A stretch of DNA of 64,000 nucleotides from Inquilinus sp. KBS0705 (GTDB lineage: Bacteria > Bacteroidota > Bacteroidia > Sphingobacteriales > Sphingobacteriaceae): NCBI GenBank assembly GCA_005938025.2, contig VCCI02000003.1, positions 124,001-188,000 of the forward strand. Reading direction: 5' to 3'. The notes under the pieces were generated by a model. It made no database searches, had not been told where the DNA came from, and saw only the letters and a list, made by a program, of their open reading frames with translations. Each line of letters opens with the position of its first letter. Positions within the stretch are counted from its first letter, which is position 1. Shown here one piece after another: positions 52,341-59,516 of this stretch. The translations under genes and the position numbers were made by a program.

Positions 52341-52415
52341 TGGGAGTTACTGGGTTCGAACCAGTGACCCTCTGCTTGTAAGGCAGATGCTCTGAACCAG
52401 CTGAGCTAAACTCCC
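52341..52415 (-). tRNA. tRNA-Val (anticodon TAC)
   Basis: A 75-nt cloverleaf on the minus strand: acceptor GGGAGTT/AACTCCC with discriminator A, D arm AGCTCAGCTGGTTCAGAGC, anticodon stem TCTGC/GCAGA around loop CTTACAA (anticodon TAC), and T arm CACTGGTTCGAACCCAGTG. CCA is not encoded. It reads valine GTA-type codons. Its 3' end is the integration target of the neighbouring elements and has been regenerated, so the gene remains functional. Confidence 0.96.
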
Positions 52416-52430
52416 TTTGTTTTGGGACTG

Positions 52431-52461
52431 CAAATATAGAATTTGCAACCGTTACCTCAAA
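52431..52461 (-). promoter_or_regulatory. Promoter of tRNA-Val
   Basis: On the minus strand TTTG (52458-52461), a 19-bp spacer and TATATTTG (52431-52438) match the Bacteroidota housekeeping promoter exactly. Transcription would start about 10 bp upstream of the tRNA. Confidence 0.85.
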
Positions 52462-52513
52462 AAATAATTTAATTTATTTATAAGTAGTTAATATGCAGTT
52501 TGTTGCAATGCGT

Positions 52514-52825
52514 TCACATGGCAATATTGTGGCCGGGGCGGGGGTCTTCGGGTAAAATTTCCATCTCGGGGCAGTCAATATAATCGGCATACCACTGTAT
52601 GGCACCAACAACATCAAGGGCGTCATCGGCGGTAATGTTAATAGTTTCGAAGGCATACAGCTTATTATGGGCATAGCCATATAGCTGAATTTCAGACTCA
52701 TTGGCGCTAAAACGCTCTTCACTAAGGCAAAACACGCGTATTTTTAAGCTGGTGTCTCTCGAGTGTATCACGTCCCGGCAGGGGTCATGTGGGTCTGTAG
52801 CCAATAAATAAACATTGTAGTCCAT
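52514..52825 (-). CDS. Hypothetical protein
   Basis: A 103-residue cytosolic protein (MDYNVYLLATDPHDPCRDVIHS...). It has alternating beta strands and acidic helices, with a segment ADDALDVVGAIQWYADYIDCPEMEILPEDPRPG near 66-99. No known domain is recognised. It lies on the chromosomal side of tRNA-Val, so it is not element cargo. Confidence 0.65.
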   Translation of the reverse strand: MDYNVYLLATDPHDPCRDVIHSRDTSLKIRVFCLSEERFSANESEIQLYGYAHNKLYAFETINITADDALDVVGAIQWYADYIDCPEMEILPEDPRPGHNIAM

Positions 52826-53265
52826 ACTATTGTAACATTGGTGATATAATTAGCATCCAATAACTATATCATAACTAAATACCACCTATTGTGTTTTTGT
52901 TATTTTATATAATTATGTACAACGGGAATTTTTTACCCGTTTGCTGTGTACATATTTCTACAACGTAAATAGTTTTAAACAAGCAATATGCCTTTTTAAA
53001 GCTATTAGGACCTGTTTTATATAAAGGCACTGCATTTGTAATATAATTAATGCCCTTCCCAAAGGGAGTTTTTCATAGGTAGATGTAGGGCCGAAATACT
53101 GCGAGAGTCTTTCGGCCTTTTTTGTGCCTTATGGTTTACTCTTATTAGCTATACCCACTCCTATTTGCTATAAACTACAGTTTTTTAAATCCGTGTTAAA
53201 AAGCCGTACGTAAGTGCTTAAACAAAACATTGTAATAAAACACTTTACGCAAATTTTTCTCAACT
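52826..53265. other. Gene-free region with hairpins upstream of the ferritin-like genes
   Basis: No coding region is seen. A nested inverted repeat (ATGTAC, ACGGG, CCCGT, GTACAT) spans about 52913-52951, and a terminator lies at 53089-53123. The final part must contain the promoter of the ferritin-like operon. A short RNA ending at the terminator is possible. Confidence 0.4.
53089..53123 (+). terminator. Orphan rho-independent terminator
   Basis: GGCCGAAA (53089-53096) / TTTCGGCC (53110-53117) followed by six T. No plus-strand gene precedes it closely, so it may end a small RNA made from the preceding intergenic sequence. Confidence 0.75.
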
Positions 53266-53955
53266 ATGAAAACAGAAATTAATCAAATTACAGGCGGGGC
53301 AAATATGGCCAGAAGGTCCTTTTTGCGCTATGCCGGTGCCAGTGCCGCTACCGTGGCTGTACTGGGCGCAGCATCTTGCAAAAAAGATAAAGTAGTTATA
53401 GTAGACGGTACTGTAGACCTTGGTAAAGGCGATATAGGTATATTAAACTATGCATATGCGCTTGAGCAGTTAGAAGCCGCCTTTTACCTTGCAGTGGTTG
53501 CTAACCCATACAGCGGTATCACTGCTATGGAAACCACCTATTTAACAGACATTCGTGACCACGAGGTATTGCACCGCGACTTTTTTAAGGCAGCTTTAGG
53601 CAGCAATGCCATACCTAAATTAGAGTTTGATTTAAGCAGTGTAGACTTAAGCAACCGTACACAGGTATTAGCGACCGCTAAATTATTGGAAGATACAGGC
53701 GTTAAGGCCTACGACGGTGCAGGTTACTTAATCGAAAGTGCAGATTATCTTACCATTGCCGGTAAAATTGTATCGGTTGAGGCAAGGCACGCAGCATTAA
53801 TTGCTAACCTGATAACCCCCGGAAGCTTTGTTGCAAGCGACAATGTGGATGCTAACGGCTTAAATGCTTCTTTATCAATTGCAGAAGTACTTACAGCGGC
53901 ATCGCCGTTCTTCAAGACAAAGATATCTGCACGTAGTTTTAATTACATACCATAA
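53266..53955 (+). CDS. Ferritin-like domain protein with Tat signal and lipobox
   Basis: A 229-residue protein. The N-terminus has twin Arg16-Arg17 in ARRSFLRYAG, a hydrophobic core and Cys38 (GAASC), so it looks like a Tat-exported lipoprotein. The four-helix ferritin-like core shows Glu in YALEQLEAAFY near 75, HEVLHRDFF near 105, DTGVKAYDGAG near 148 and SVEARHAALIANL near 172. This pattern belongs to the Ferritin_2/desiccation-related group; the helices could carry a di-metal site. The next gene, 12 bp downstream, is a paralogue. Confidence 0.86.
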   Translation: MKTEINQITGGANMARRSFLRYAGASAATVAVLGAASCKKDKVVIVDGTVDLGKGDIGILNYAYALEQLEAAFYLAVVANPYSGITAMETTYLTDIRDHEVLHRDFFKAALGSNAIPKLEFDLSSVDLSNRTQVLATAKLLEDTGVKAYDGAGYLIESADYLTIAGKIVSVEARHAALIANLITPGSFVASDNVDANGLNASLSIAEVLTAASPFFKTKISARSFNYIP

Positions 53956-53967
53956 TCACACATCGCC

Positions 53968-54807
53968 ATGAATTTATTTAATATATTAGACGAAATAGAA
54001 AAAGTTGATCCGGAAGTATACGAGCGTTTAGACGAGCGTCGTTCGGTAATCAAAAATATAGCAAGCTTTGGTTCAAAAGTGGCCGTTGCAGCTATGCCAT
54101 TTGCTTTAGGTACAATGTTTAAAAAAGCATATGGCCAAAGCACTTCATCAATTGTTAGCGTGTTGAATTTCGCTTTAACATTGGAGTATCTTGAAGCTGA
54201 ATACTATAATCAGGGTACAGCAAAAGGTGTTATACCAAGCGCACAGCAATCGTACATTGCACACATCACTGCCGATGAGAACAAACACGTTACGTTTCTT
54301 AAAACTGTTATCTCATCATTAGGTTCTACACCGGTTTCTAAACCAAACATAGATCTTTCGGGTGGTAATGGCAGCGGAAATGGTCCGTTTAAAACAGCCC
54401 TTACAGATTTCCCTACATTTTTAGCAGTAGCGCAAGCATTTGAAGATACAGGTGTACGTGCCTACAAAGGCCAGGCGCCAAACCTATTGGGTAATAAAGT
54501 AGTTTTAACTGCTGCACTATCTATCCATGCTGTTGAGGCACGCCATGCTTCGGCTATCCGTAAACTACGCCACGATTTAGGCCATAGTACTACTACCAGG
54601 CCTTACATTGTAAGCTCGGCATCATTAGGTAACGATACCGGTATAGCAGCTGTAAACGGCAACTATGCAGGCGAAGAAAACGTTACGCAGGGTGGTGTTA
54701 ATTTATCATCATTGGCTGCAACAAGCGTGGTTACCGCCGCGTTTGACGAGCCATTAGCAAAACAAGCGGTATTAGATCTTTTAGTAGGTTCATTCCTGGT
54801 TGGATAA
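53968..54807 (+). CDS. Ferritin-like domain protein (second of a pair)
   Basis: A 279-residue paralogue: NFALTLEYLEAEYYNQG near 70-86, TADENKHVTFLKTVI near 109 and HAVEARHASAIRKLRHD near 193-209 provide the Glu and Glu-x-x-His residues of a ferritin-like helical bundle. The N-terminal part has a hydrophobic stretch (VAVAAMPFALGTMFKKAYGQS, about 37-57) after a charged leader with paired Arg (DERRSVIKNI), possibly a weak Tat-type export signal. Co-transcribed with the upstream gene and closed by a strong terminator. Confidence 0.84.
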   Translation: MNLFNILDEIEKVDPEVYERLDERRSVIKNIASFGSKVAVAAMPFALGTMFKKAYGQSTSSIVSVLNFALTLEYLEAEYYNQGTAKGVIPSAQQSYIAHITADENKHVTFLKTVISSLGSTPVSKPNIDLSGGNGSGNGPFKTALTDFPTFLAVAQAFEDTGVRAYKGQAPNLLGNKVVLTAALSIHAVEARHASAIRKLRHDLGHSTTTRPYIVSSASLGNDTGIAAVNGNYAGEENVTQGGVNLSSLAATSVVTAAFDEPLAKQAVLDLLVGSFLVG

Positions 54808-54827
54808 TTAGTACACCCATAATTAAT

Positions 54828-54863
54828 AAAAAAAAGCGGCACCCAAAAGGTGCCGCTTTTTTT
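54828..54863. terminator. Bidirectional terminator
   Basis: A-run, GCGGCACC, 5-nt loop, GGTGCCGC, T-run; serves the ferritin-like operon on the plus strand and the convergent Gln-rich gene on the minus strand. Confidence 0.9.
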
Positions 54864-54885
54864 ATTTAAGGCGTCTTAAAAGATG

Positions 54886-56436
54886 TTATTGCCTTGGGCG
54901 ATGCTGCGGCTGTTGCTGCTGACGGGCTTGCTCTTGCTGTTGTTGACGAGCCTGCTGTTGCTGCTGACGTTGTTGTTCAGCCTGTTGCTGACGAGCCTCT
55001 TGCTGCTGCTGGCGGGCTTGCTCTTGTTGTTGTTGACGAGCTTGCTGCTGACGTTGTTGTTCAGCCTGTTGCTGACGAGCCTCTTGCTGCTGCTGGCGGG
55101 CTTGCTCTTGTTGCTGTTGACGAGCCTGCTGTTGTTGTACAGCCTGCTGCTGACGGGCTTGCTCTTGTTGTTGCTGACGGCCTTGATCTTGCTGACGAGC
55201 CTGTTGCTGACGCCCCTGTTGTTCCTGGCGTTGCACAGCATTTTGATCTGTTTGCCTGCTTTGCTCTATAGCCTGCTGGTGTTGTTGCCGGCGCTGATCA
55301 ACAGTTTGCTGGTTTTGTTGTGTTCGCTCGTCGCGGGCTTGCTGCCTTTGCAGGTCGCGGGTTTGTTGCTGTTGCTTGTTAGCATCGTTTATAATAGCCG
55401 GCCTGTTGTTGCGATCGGCAGGTGTTGGCCTGTTATTATTATTATTGGGCCTTGTTGCCGCCCTGCTATCATCAACAGGTTTAGCCTGGGTATTACGGTT
55501 GTCGTTATTTACGCGCACCACCCTGTTGTCGGGGTTGCTTTTACGTGCTTCCTCGGCCAGTTTGTTGGCATTGGCGCGGTTGTACGATGCGCCCTTGCTA
55601 CGGTCAATTATGCCTATGCGCTCGTTAGGGTTTTGCCTTTTGTATGCAGCGCCATCAATCACCCTTGATGGGCGTGCATCATCTGTACGCCTAACAGCTG
55701 GCCTATAAATATTAACCGTGTTATTGTTGTTCACCCTGGTTTCTGACGGGCGGTTTACATTATTTATATTATAAACACGTACCGGGCGTCGGGTGTAACG
55801 TTGTATATCATCGCGGCGCGGGCCTGCATAATAAGTGCGGTTATTATACACATAAGTGTTATGTATATAAGTAGTGTTGTTTATAATATAATGTACCCGG
55901 TTGTATGGTGCATAGTAATTATAAATATCGGGCGATGTTAAATAGTTTTGCGGTGCAAATACCCAGTAATTATCGGGTATATCGTAACCACCGTTACCTA
56001 TGTTTACATTAATGCTGATGCCCGGCGATAATGGTGCCCAGCCGTAGTAACCGCCGCCATTGCGCCAGCTAACCCATGCAGGTGCCCACTCGCTTCCGGG
56101 TATCCATTCCCAACCGTAGTAATTATCAAAACGCCACCTGCCATAATGGAAAGTTGCCCATCCCCATGGATAGTCGGACACCCATGTATTACCGTAGTCG
56201 GTTAATACCCAGTGGCCGCGTGTAGCATAGGGCCTAAAGTCTTCTTCCACGTCCGGCACCCATACGTTGCCGTACTCAGGGTCGCTTACCCAGGTGCCAT
56301 AAGGCTGTAGTTCGTCATAAAACTCCTGCTCAGATATATATTCGCCTTGCTGCTGCGCTTTACTTTTATTTGGTGCAGTAAGTATGAGTAAGAAAGCTAA
56401 TAAGCTTATTCCCCATATTTTATTTAATATTCTCAT
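54886..56436 (-). CDS. DUF6600-like secreted protein with long Gln/Arg repeat tail
   Basis: About 516 residues from the ATG at 56436 (MRILNKIWGISLLAFLLILTAPNKSKA-QQQ, signal peptide); the frame is open further upstream. Residues 35-160 are Trp/Tyr/Gly-rich with repeated units (PYGTWVSDPEYGNVWVPD, RGHWVLTDYGNTWVSDYPWGWATFHYGRW), as in DUF6600. An Asn-rich stretch follows. The last 150 residues are nearly only Gln, Arg, Ala and Glu in repeats such as QARQQQQEQ. The base sequence there is a repetitive tract prone to length change. Probably envelope-associated; function unknown. Confidence 0.8.
   Translation of the reverse strand: MRILNKIWGISLLAFLLILTAPNKSKAQQQGEYISEQEFYDELQPYGTWVSDPEYGNVWVPDVEEDFRPYATRGHWVLTDYGNTWVSDYPWGWATFHYGRWRFDNYYGWEWIPGSEWAPAWVSWRNGGGYYGWAPLSPGISINVNIGNGGYDIPDNYWVFAPQNYLTSPDIYNYYAPYNRVHYIINNTTYIHNTYVYNNRTYYAGPRRDDIQRYTRRPVRVYNINNVNRPSETRVNNNNTVNIYRPAVRRTDDARPSRVIDGAAYKRQNPNERIGIIDRSKGASYNRANANKLAEEARKSNPDNRVVRVNNDNRNTQAKPVDDSRAATRPNNNNNRPTPADRNNRPAIINDANKQQQQTRDLQRQQARDERTQQNQQTVDQRRQQHQQAIEQSRQTDQNAVQRQEQQGRQQQARQQDQGRQQQQEQARQQQAVQQQQARQQQQEQARQQQQEARQQQAEQQRQQQARQQQQEQARQQQQEARQQQAEQQRQQQQQARQQQQEQARQQQQPQHRPRQ
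54894..55200. repeat. Degenerate short-period repeat tract coding the Gln/Arg-rich tail
   Basis: Repeated units of GCTGACGAGCC, TTGTTGTTG and CTGCTGCTGGCGGGCTTGCTC type occur throughout; one block of about 110 bp near 54996-55105 contains near-identical sub-blocks. It also creates long fake open frames on the plus strand. Confidence 0.8.
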
Positions 56437-56605
56437 AATCCTGTTATAAATTGAGGTTCTGTGTATATTGACATATTTTATTGGCAAACGTTTAACCATA
56501 TATAGGTTTATAATGCCAGGTAACCAAACAATTACAAGGCCGTTTTATTATTATCGTACGTGTTTGCCTATTTTGAATAATTTTGACGCTTAATACATCA
56601 ACTAT

Positions 56606-57568
56606 ATGAGTACAGTAAATATCCCCCGCCTTGACCTAAACACCTACATTAATGGTACTGCCGATGAGCGAAAGGCTTTTTCGGAAAGTATTGGAAAAGC
56701 CTTTAACGAAACCGGTTTTGTTACCATTACCAACCACGGGTTAAGCAAACAACTGATAGACAATTTATACCAACAAGTAAAGGCGCTTTTTGCTTTACCC
56801 GATGGTGTAAAAATGAAATACGAGATACCCGGGCTTGCAGGCCAGCGTGGCTACACCAGCAAAAACAAAGAAACTGCCAAGGGCTTTAAAGTGCCCGATC
56901 TGAAAGAGTTTTGGCAAATTGGCCAAACCGTTAGCGACGACTCGCCCCAAAAAGAACTATACCCCGATAATATTGTGGTAGACGAGTTGCCCGAATTTAA
57001 TACAACCACTTTAGAGGTTTATAAAAAGCTGGAATGGGCAGGTATACATTTGCTGCACGCTATAGCTGTTTACTTGAACCTGCCCGAAAACTATTTTGAT
57101 GATAAGGTGCAAAACGGGAATTCGATACTGCGCACGCTGCATTACTTCCCGATTGAAGACCCTGATGCGCTGCCTGATGATGCTGTACGCGCCGGTGCCC
57201 ATGAGGATATTAACCTGATCACGTTATTAATAGGTGCCAGTGCCGATGGTTTGGAATTACTTACCCGCGAAAATAAATGGTTTCCCGTAAAAGCTTACGG
57301 CGAAGACCTGGTAGTTAACGTAGGCGATATGCTGCAGCGGTTAACTAATAATAAGCTAAAATCTACAACGCATAGAGTGGTTAACCCACCGCGCGAACAA
57401 ATGAAATTTTCAAGGTTCTCGGTGCCGTTCTTTCTGCATCCAAAAGCCGATATGGACCTAACCAGCTTGTCATCAACAATTGATGCAGCCCACCCTAAGG
57501 TTTATGAAGACATTACCGCAGGCGAATACCTGGATGAACGTTTGAGAGAAATAGGATTGAAGAAATAA
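56606..57568 (+). CDS. 2-oxoglutarate-Fe(II) oxygenase, isopenicillin N synthase-like family
   Basis: A 320-residue non-haem iron oxygenase. The N-terminal DIOX_N part contains NETGFVTITNHGLSKQLIDN near 33-52. The catalytic half has the facial triad: HEDINLITLL near 199 (His-x-Asp) and TTHRVVNPP near 255, with RFSVPFFLHP near 272 as the 2-oxoglutarate Arg-x-Ser site. Related to plant gibberellin/ethylene-type and bacterial IPNS-like oxygenases; substrate unknown. Single gene, closed by a terminator. Confidence 0.92.
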   Translation: MSTVNIPRLDLNTYINGTADERKAFSESIGKAFNETGFVTITNHGLSKQLIDNLYQQVKALFALPDGVKMKYEIPGLAGQRGYTSKNKETAKGFKVPDLKEFWQIGQTVSDDSPQKELYPDNIVVDELPEFNTTTLEVYKKLEWAGIHLLHAIAVYLNLPENYFDDKVQNGNSILRTLHYFPIEDPDALPDDAVRAGAHEDINLITLLIGASADGLELLTRENKWFPVKAYGEDLVVNVGDMLQRLTNNKLKSTTHRVVNPPREQMKFSRFSVPFFLHPKADMDLTSLSSTIDAAHPKVYEDITAGEYLDERLREIGLKK

Positions 57569-57570
57569 CA

Positions 57571-57600
57571 ATAAAGCCGGCTCATCGCCGGCTTTATTGT
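57571..57600. terminator. Bidirectional terminator
   Basis: ATAAAGCCGGC-TCATC-GCCGGCTTTAT, perfect 11-bp arms, between convergent oxygenase and beta-CASP genes. Confidence 0.88.
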
Positions 57601-57606
57601 TTGTTT

Positions 57607-59010
57607 TTATTCCAGTACTACCTTTTCGTGCTGATAGGGTATCTCTACATTGGCAAAGCCTTTTTCTTTTAATTTTTCGGCAAAGTGCTGCTGCACATCG
57701 TACTCGCCATGCACAAGGAATAGCTTTTTAACCAACTTAGGGTCCTGGCACGATACAAAATGCAGCAAGTCTTCATAATCACCATGGGCGCTCATGCTTT
57801 TTATCGATTCTACGTCGGCATTTACCAGGTACGGTTCGCCAAAAATATGCACTTCCTTTTCGCCGCGGGCAAGGCGGCCGCCAAGCGAATTTGGTTCGGC
57901 ATAACCTACCATCAGGATGGTGTTTTTTTGGTTGCCAATGTTATTTTTAATGTGATGCTTTACGCGCCCTGCCTCGGCCATGCCAGATGAAGATATAATA
58001 ACACAAGGCCTTACATCATCGTTAAGGGCTATCGACTCTTGTGTAGTTTGTATAAATTTTAAACCCTTAAAGCCAAACGGATCAGCATCAATTTTTAAAA
58101 CTTCTTTTACATCCTTATTATAAACCTCGGGATGGTCCTTTACCACTTGCGTTGCTCTTTCAGATAGCGGGCTATCTACATAAAAAGGCACATCGGGCAA
58201 TACGCCCCTTAACTCTAATGCATTAAGTGCATATAGCAACTCCTGCGTGCGGCCAACACTAAAGGCCGGAATGATAACCTTGCCCTTTTTTACCTCGCAG
58301 GTATTTTTTATCACTTCCAGTAAAGCATCCTCAATAGGGCCAATATCTTTATGCAGGCTATCGCCATAGGTCGATTCTAATAAAATGTAATCGGCCTGGG
58401 GGAAGGTTTGCGGGCTTTTAAGCAACAGGTCGCCATAGCGGCCAACATCACCGCTAAAAGTAATTTTTGTCTCTCTGGCGTCTTCTAATACGGTTATATG
58501 CATAGCTGCGCTGCCTAATACGTGCCCGGCATCGGTAAACATAAATTTAATACGCGGCGTTATGGCATATTCCTGGTGATAGTCTACAATTTTAAACTGG
58601 CGCAGTGCGGCAATGGCATCATCTTCGGTATATAAAGCCTCCAGCAGTGGCTGGCCTTTTTTAGCCCGGTGTTTGTTGCTATACTCTACATCCTGCATTT
58701 GTATTTTGGCCGAATCCATCATCAGTATCTTAGCCAGGTCCATAGTGGGGGCCGTGCAAAATATCGGTCCTTCAAAACCTTCGGCTACCAGGCGGGGTAT
58801 CAATCCGCAATGGTCGATATGCGCGTGCGAGAGTATCATGTAATCGAGCTTTTTGGGGTTAAAGCCAAAGTGCTCGTTCATATCTTCGGTTTGCTCGCCC
58901 AGGCCCTGAAACATGCCACAATCTAATAGTACGCTTGTCCCGTCCTGTAAGCGAATAAGGTGTTTGCTGCCGGTTACATTACGGGCGGCACCATGAAAGG
59001 TTATTTCCAT
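57607..59010 (-). CDS. Beta-CASP metallo-beta-lactamase-fold RNA-processing exonuclease
   Basis: A 467-residue protein: metallo-beta-lactamase motif SHAHIDHCGLIPRLV near 60-74, GHVLGSAA near 163, FSGDVGR near 184, a beta-CASP insert with ESTYGD and PAFSVGRTQELL (about 215-255), and a C-terminal RNA-specificity domain ending VHGEYDVQQHFAEKL. Homologous to YsiA/CPSF-like ribonucleases that process or degrade RNA in the cytoplasm. Monocistronic. Confidence 0.93.
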   Translation of the reverse strand: MEITFHGAARNVTGSKHLIRLQDGTSVLLDCGMFQGLGEQTEDMNEHFGFNPKKLDYMILSHAHIDHCGLIPRLVAEGFEGPIFCTAPTMDLAKILMMDSAKIQMQDVEYSNKHRAKKGQPLLEALYTEDDAIAALRQFKIVDYHQEYAITPRIKFMFTDAGHVLGSAAMHITVLEDARETKITFSGDVGRYGDLLLKSPQTFPQADYILLESTYGDSLHKDIGPIEDALLEVIKNTCEVKKGKVIIPAFSVGRTQELLYALNALELRGVLPDVPFYVDSPLSERATQVVKDHPEVYNKDVKEVLKIDADPFGFKGLKFIQTTQESIALNDDVRPCVIISSSGMAEAGRVKHHIKNNIGNQKNTILMVGYAEPNSLGGRLARGEKEVHIFGEPYLVNADVESIKSMSAHGDYEDLLHFVSCQDPKLVKKLFLVHGEYDVQQHFAEKLKEKGFANVEIPYQHEKVVLE

Positions 59011-59067
59011 TTATAATTTAGTTGTGATTGAAAACCAAATATGGTGTTAAAAGTTTATTTAAAATAA

Positions 59068-59083
59068 AACTAAACTTTTAGTT
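59068..59083. promoter_or_regulatory. Operator-like palindrome before the BlaI-type gene
   Basis: AACTAAA-CT-TTTAGTT, perfect 7-bp arms, 60 bp upstream of the start. Similar in size to BlaI/MecI operators. Confidence 0.45.
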
Positions 59084-59142
59084 GTTAATTTGTTTTATAC
59101 TTTATAACTTAGCATTAACCAATTACTAATCATTGTACTTAA

Positions 59143-59514
59143 ATGGAAATTAAAGAGTTAACCCGTGCCGAAGAGCAAATAATGCAGGTGCTGTGGCAGT
59201 TGCAAAAGGGGTTTGTTAAGGATGTACTGGATGTATTGCCCGAACCTAAACCGGCATATAACACAGTATCAACTATTATCAGGATTTTGGAGACCAAGGG
59301 ATTTGTTGGCCACACCGCTTATGGCAAAAGCCACGAATATCACCCGGTAATTAGTAAAGAGCAGTATAAAACATTTGCTGCCGACAAACTTCTGACTGGC
59401 TACTTTGATAACTCGGTAAACAGGATGCTTTCGTTTTTTGTGAAGAAAGAAAAAATTAACCTGAAAGAGGCCGATGAGATTATGAAACTGATTGAAAAAC
59501 TAAAAGACAAATAG
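59143..59514 (+). CDS. BlaI/MecI/CopY-family winged-helix repressor
   Basis: A 123-residue repressor: ELTRAEEQIMQVLWQLQKGFVKDVLDVLPEPKPAYNTVSTIIRILETKGFVGH at 4-56 is the BlaI winged-helix signature, including the cleavage-prone loop region afterwards. The dimer represses itself and the following M56 gene until the M56 protease inactivates it. The M56 gene starts 2 bp after its stop. Confidence 0.93.
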   Translation: MEIKELTRAEEQIMQVLWQLQKGFVKDVLDVLPEPKPAYNTVSTIIRILETKGFVGHTAYGKSHEYHPVISKEQYKTFAADKLLTGYFDNSVNRMLSFFVKKEKINLKEADEIMKLIEKLKDK

Positions 59515-59516
59515 TT

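Larger units (their letters stand above)
29093..52352. mobile_element. Integrated mobilisable element in tRNA-Val (about 23 kb)
   Basis: Bounded on the left by the 12-bp tRNA 3' copy at 29093 and on the right by the intact tRNA-Val 3' end at 52341. The 17-mer at 29167-29183 recurs at 52220-52236, near each end. It encodes an integrase at the tRNA side, a relaxase and MobC but no coupling protein or type IV secretion genes, so it looks mobilisable rather than self-transmissible. Cargo is a defence cluster, a toxin-antitoxin pair and an RHS locus. Boundaries rest on sequence repeats only; the interior could itself be composite. Confidence 0.7.

Noticed and set aside
29093..52352. Self-transmissible conjugative element
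   Set aside because: Relaxase and MobC are present but no coupling protein, VirB4-like ATPase or other Tra genes, so only mobilisation is supported.
54883..55668. Long plus-strand open frame rich in Leu opposite the Gln-rich gene
   Set aside because: It is the mirror of the CAG/CTG-like repeat coding the Gln tail; the minus-strand frame has a signal peptide and a known domain.
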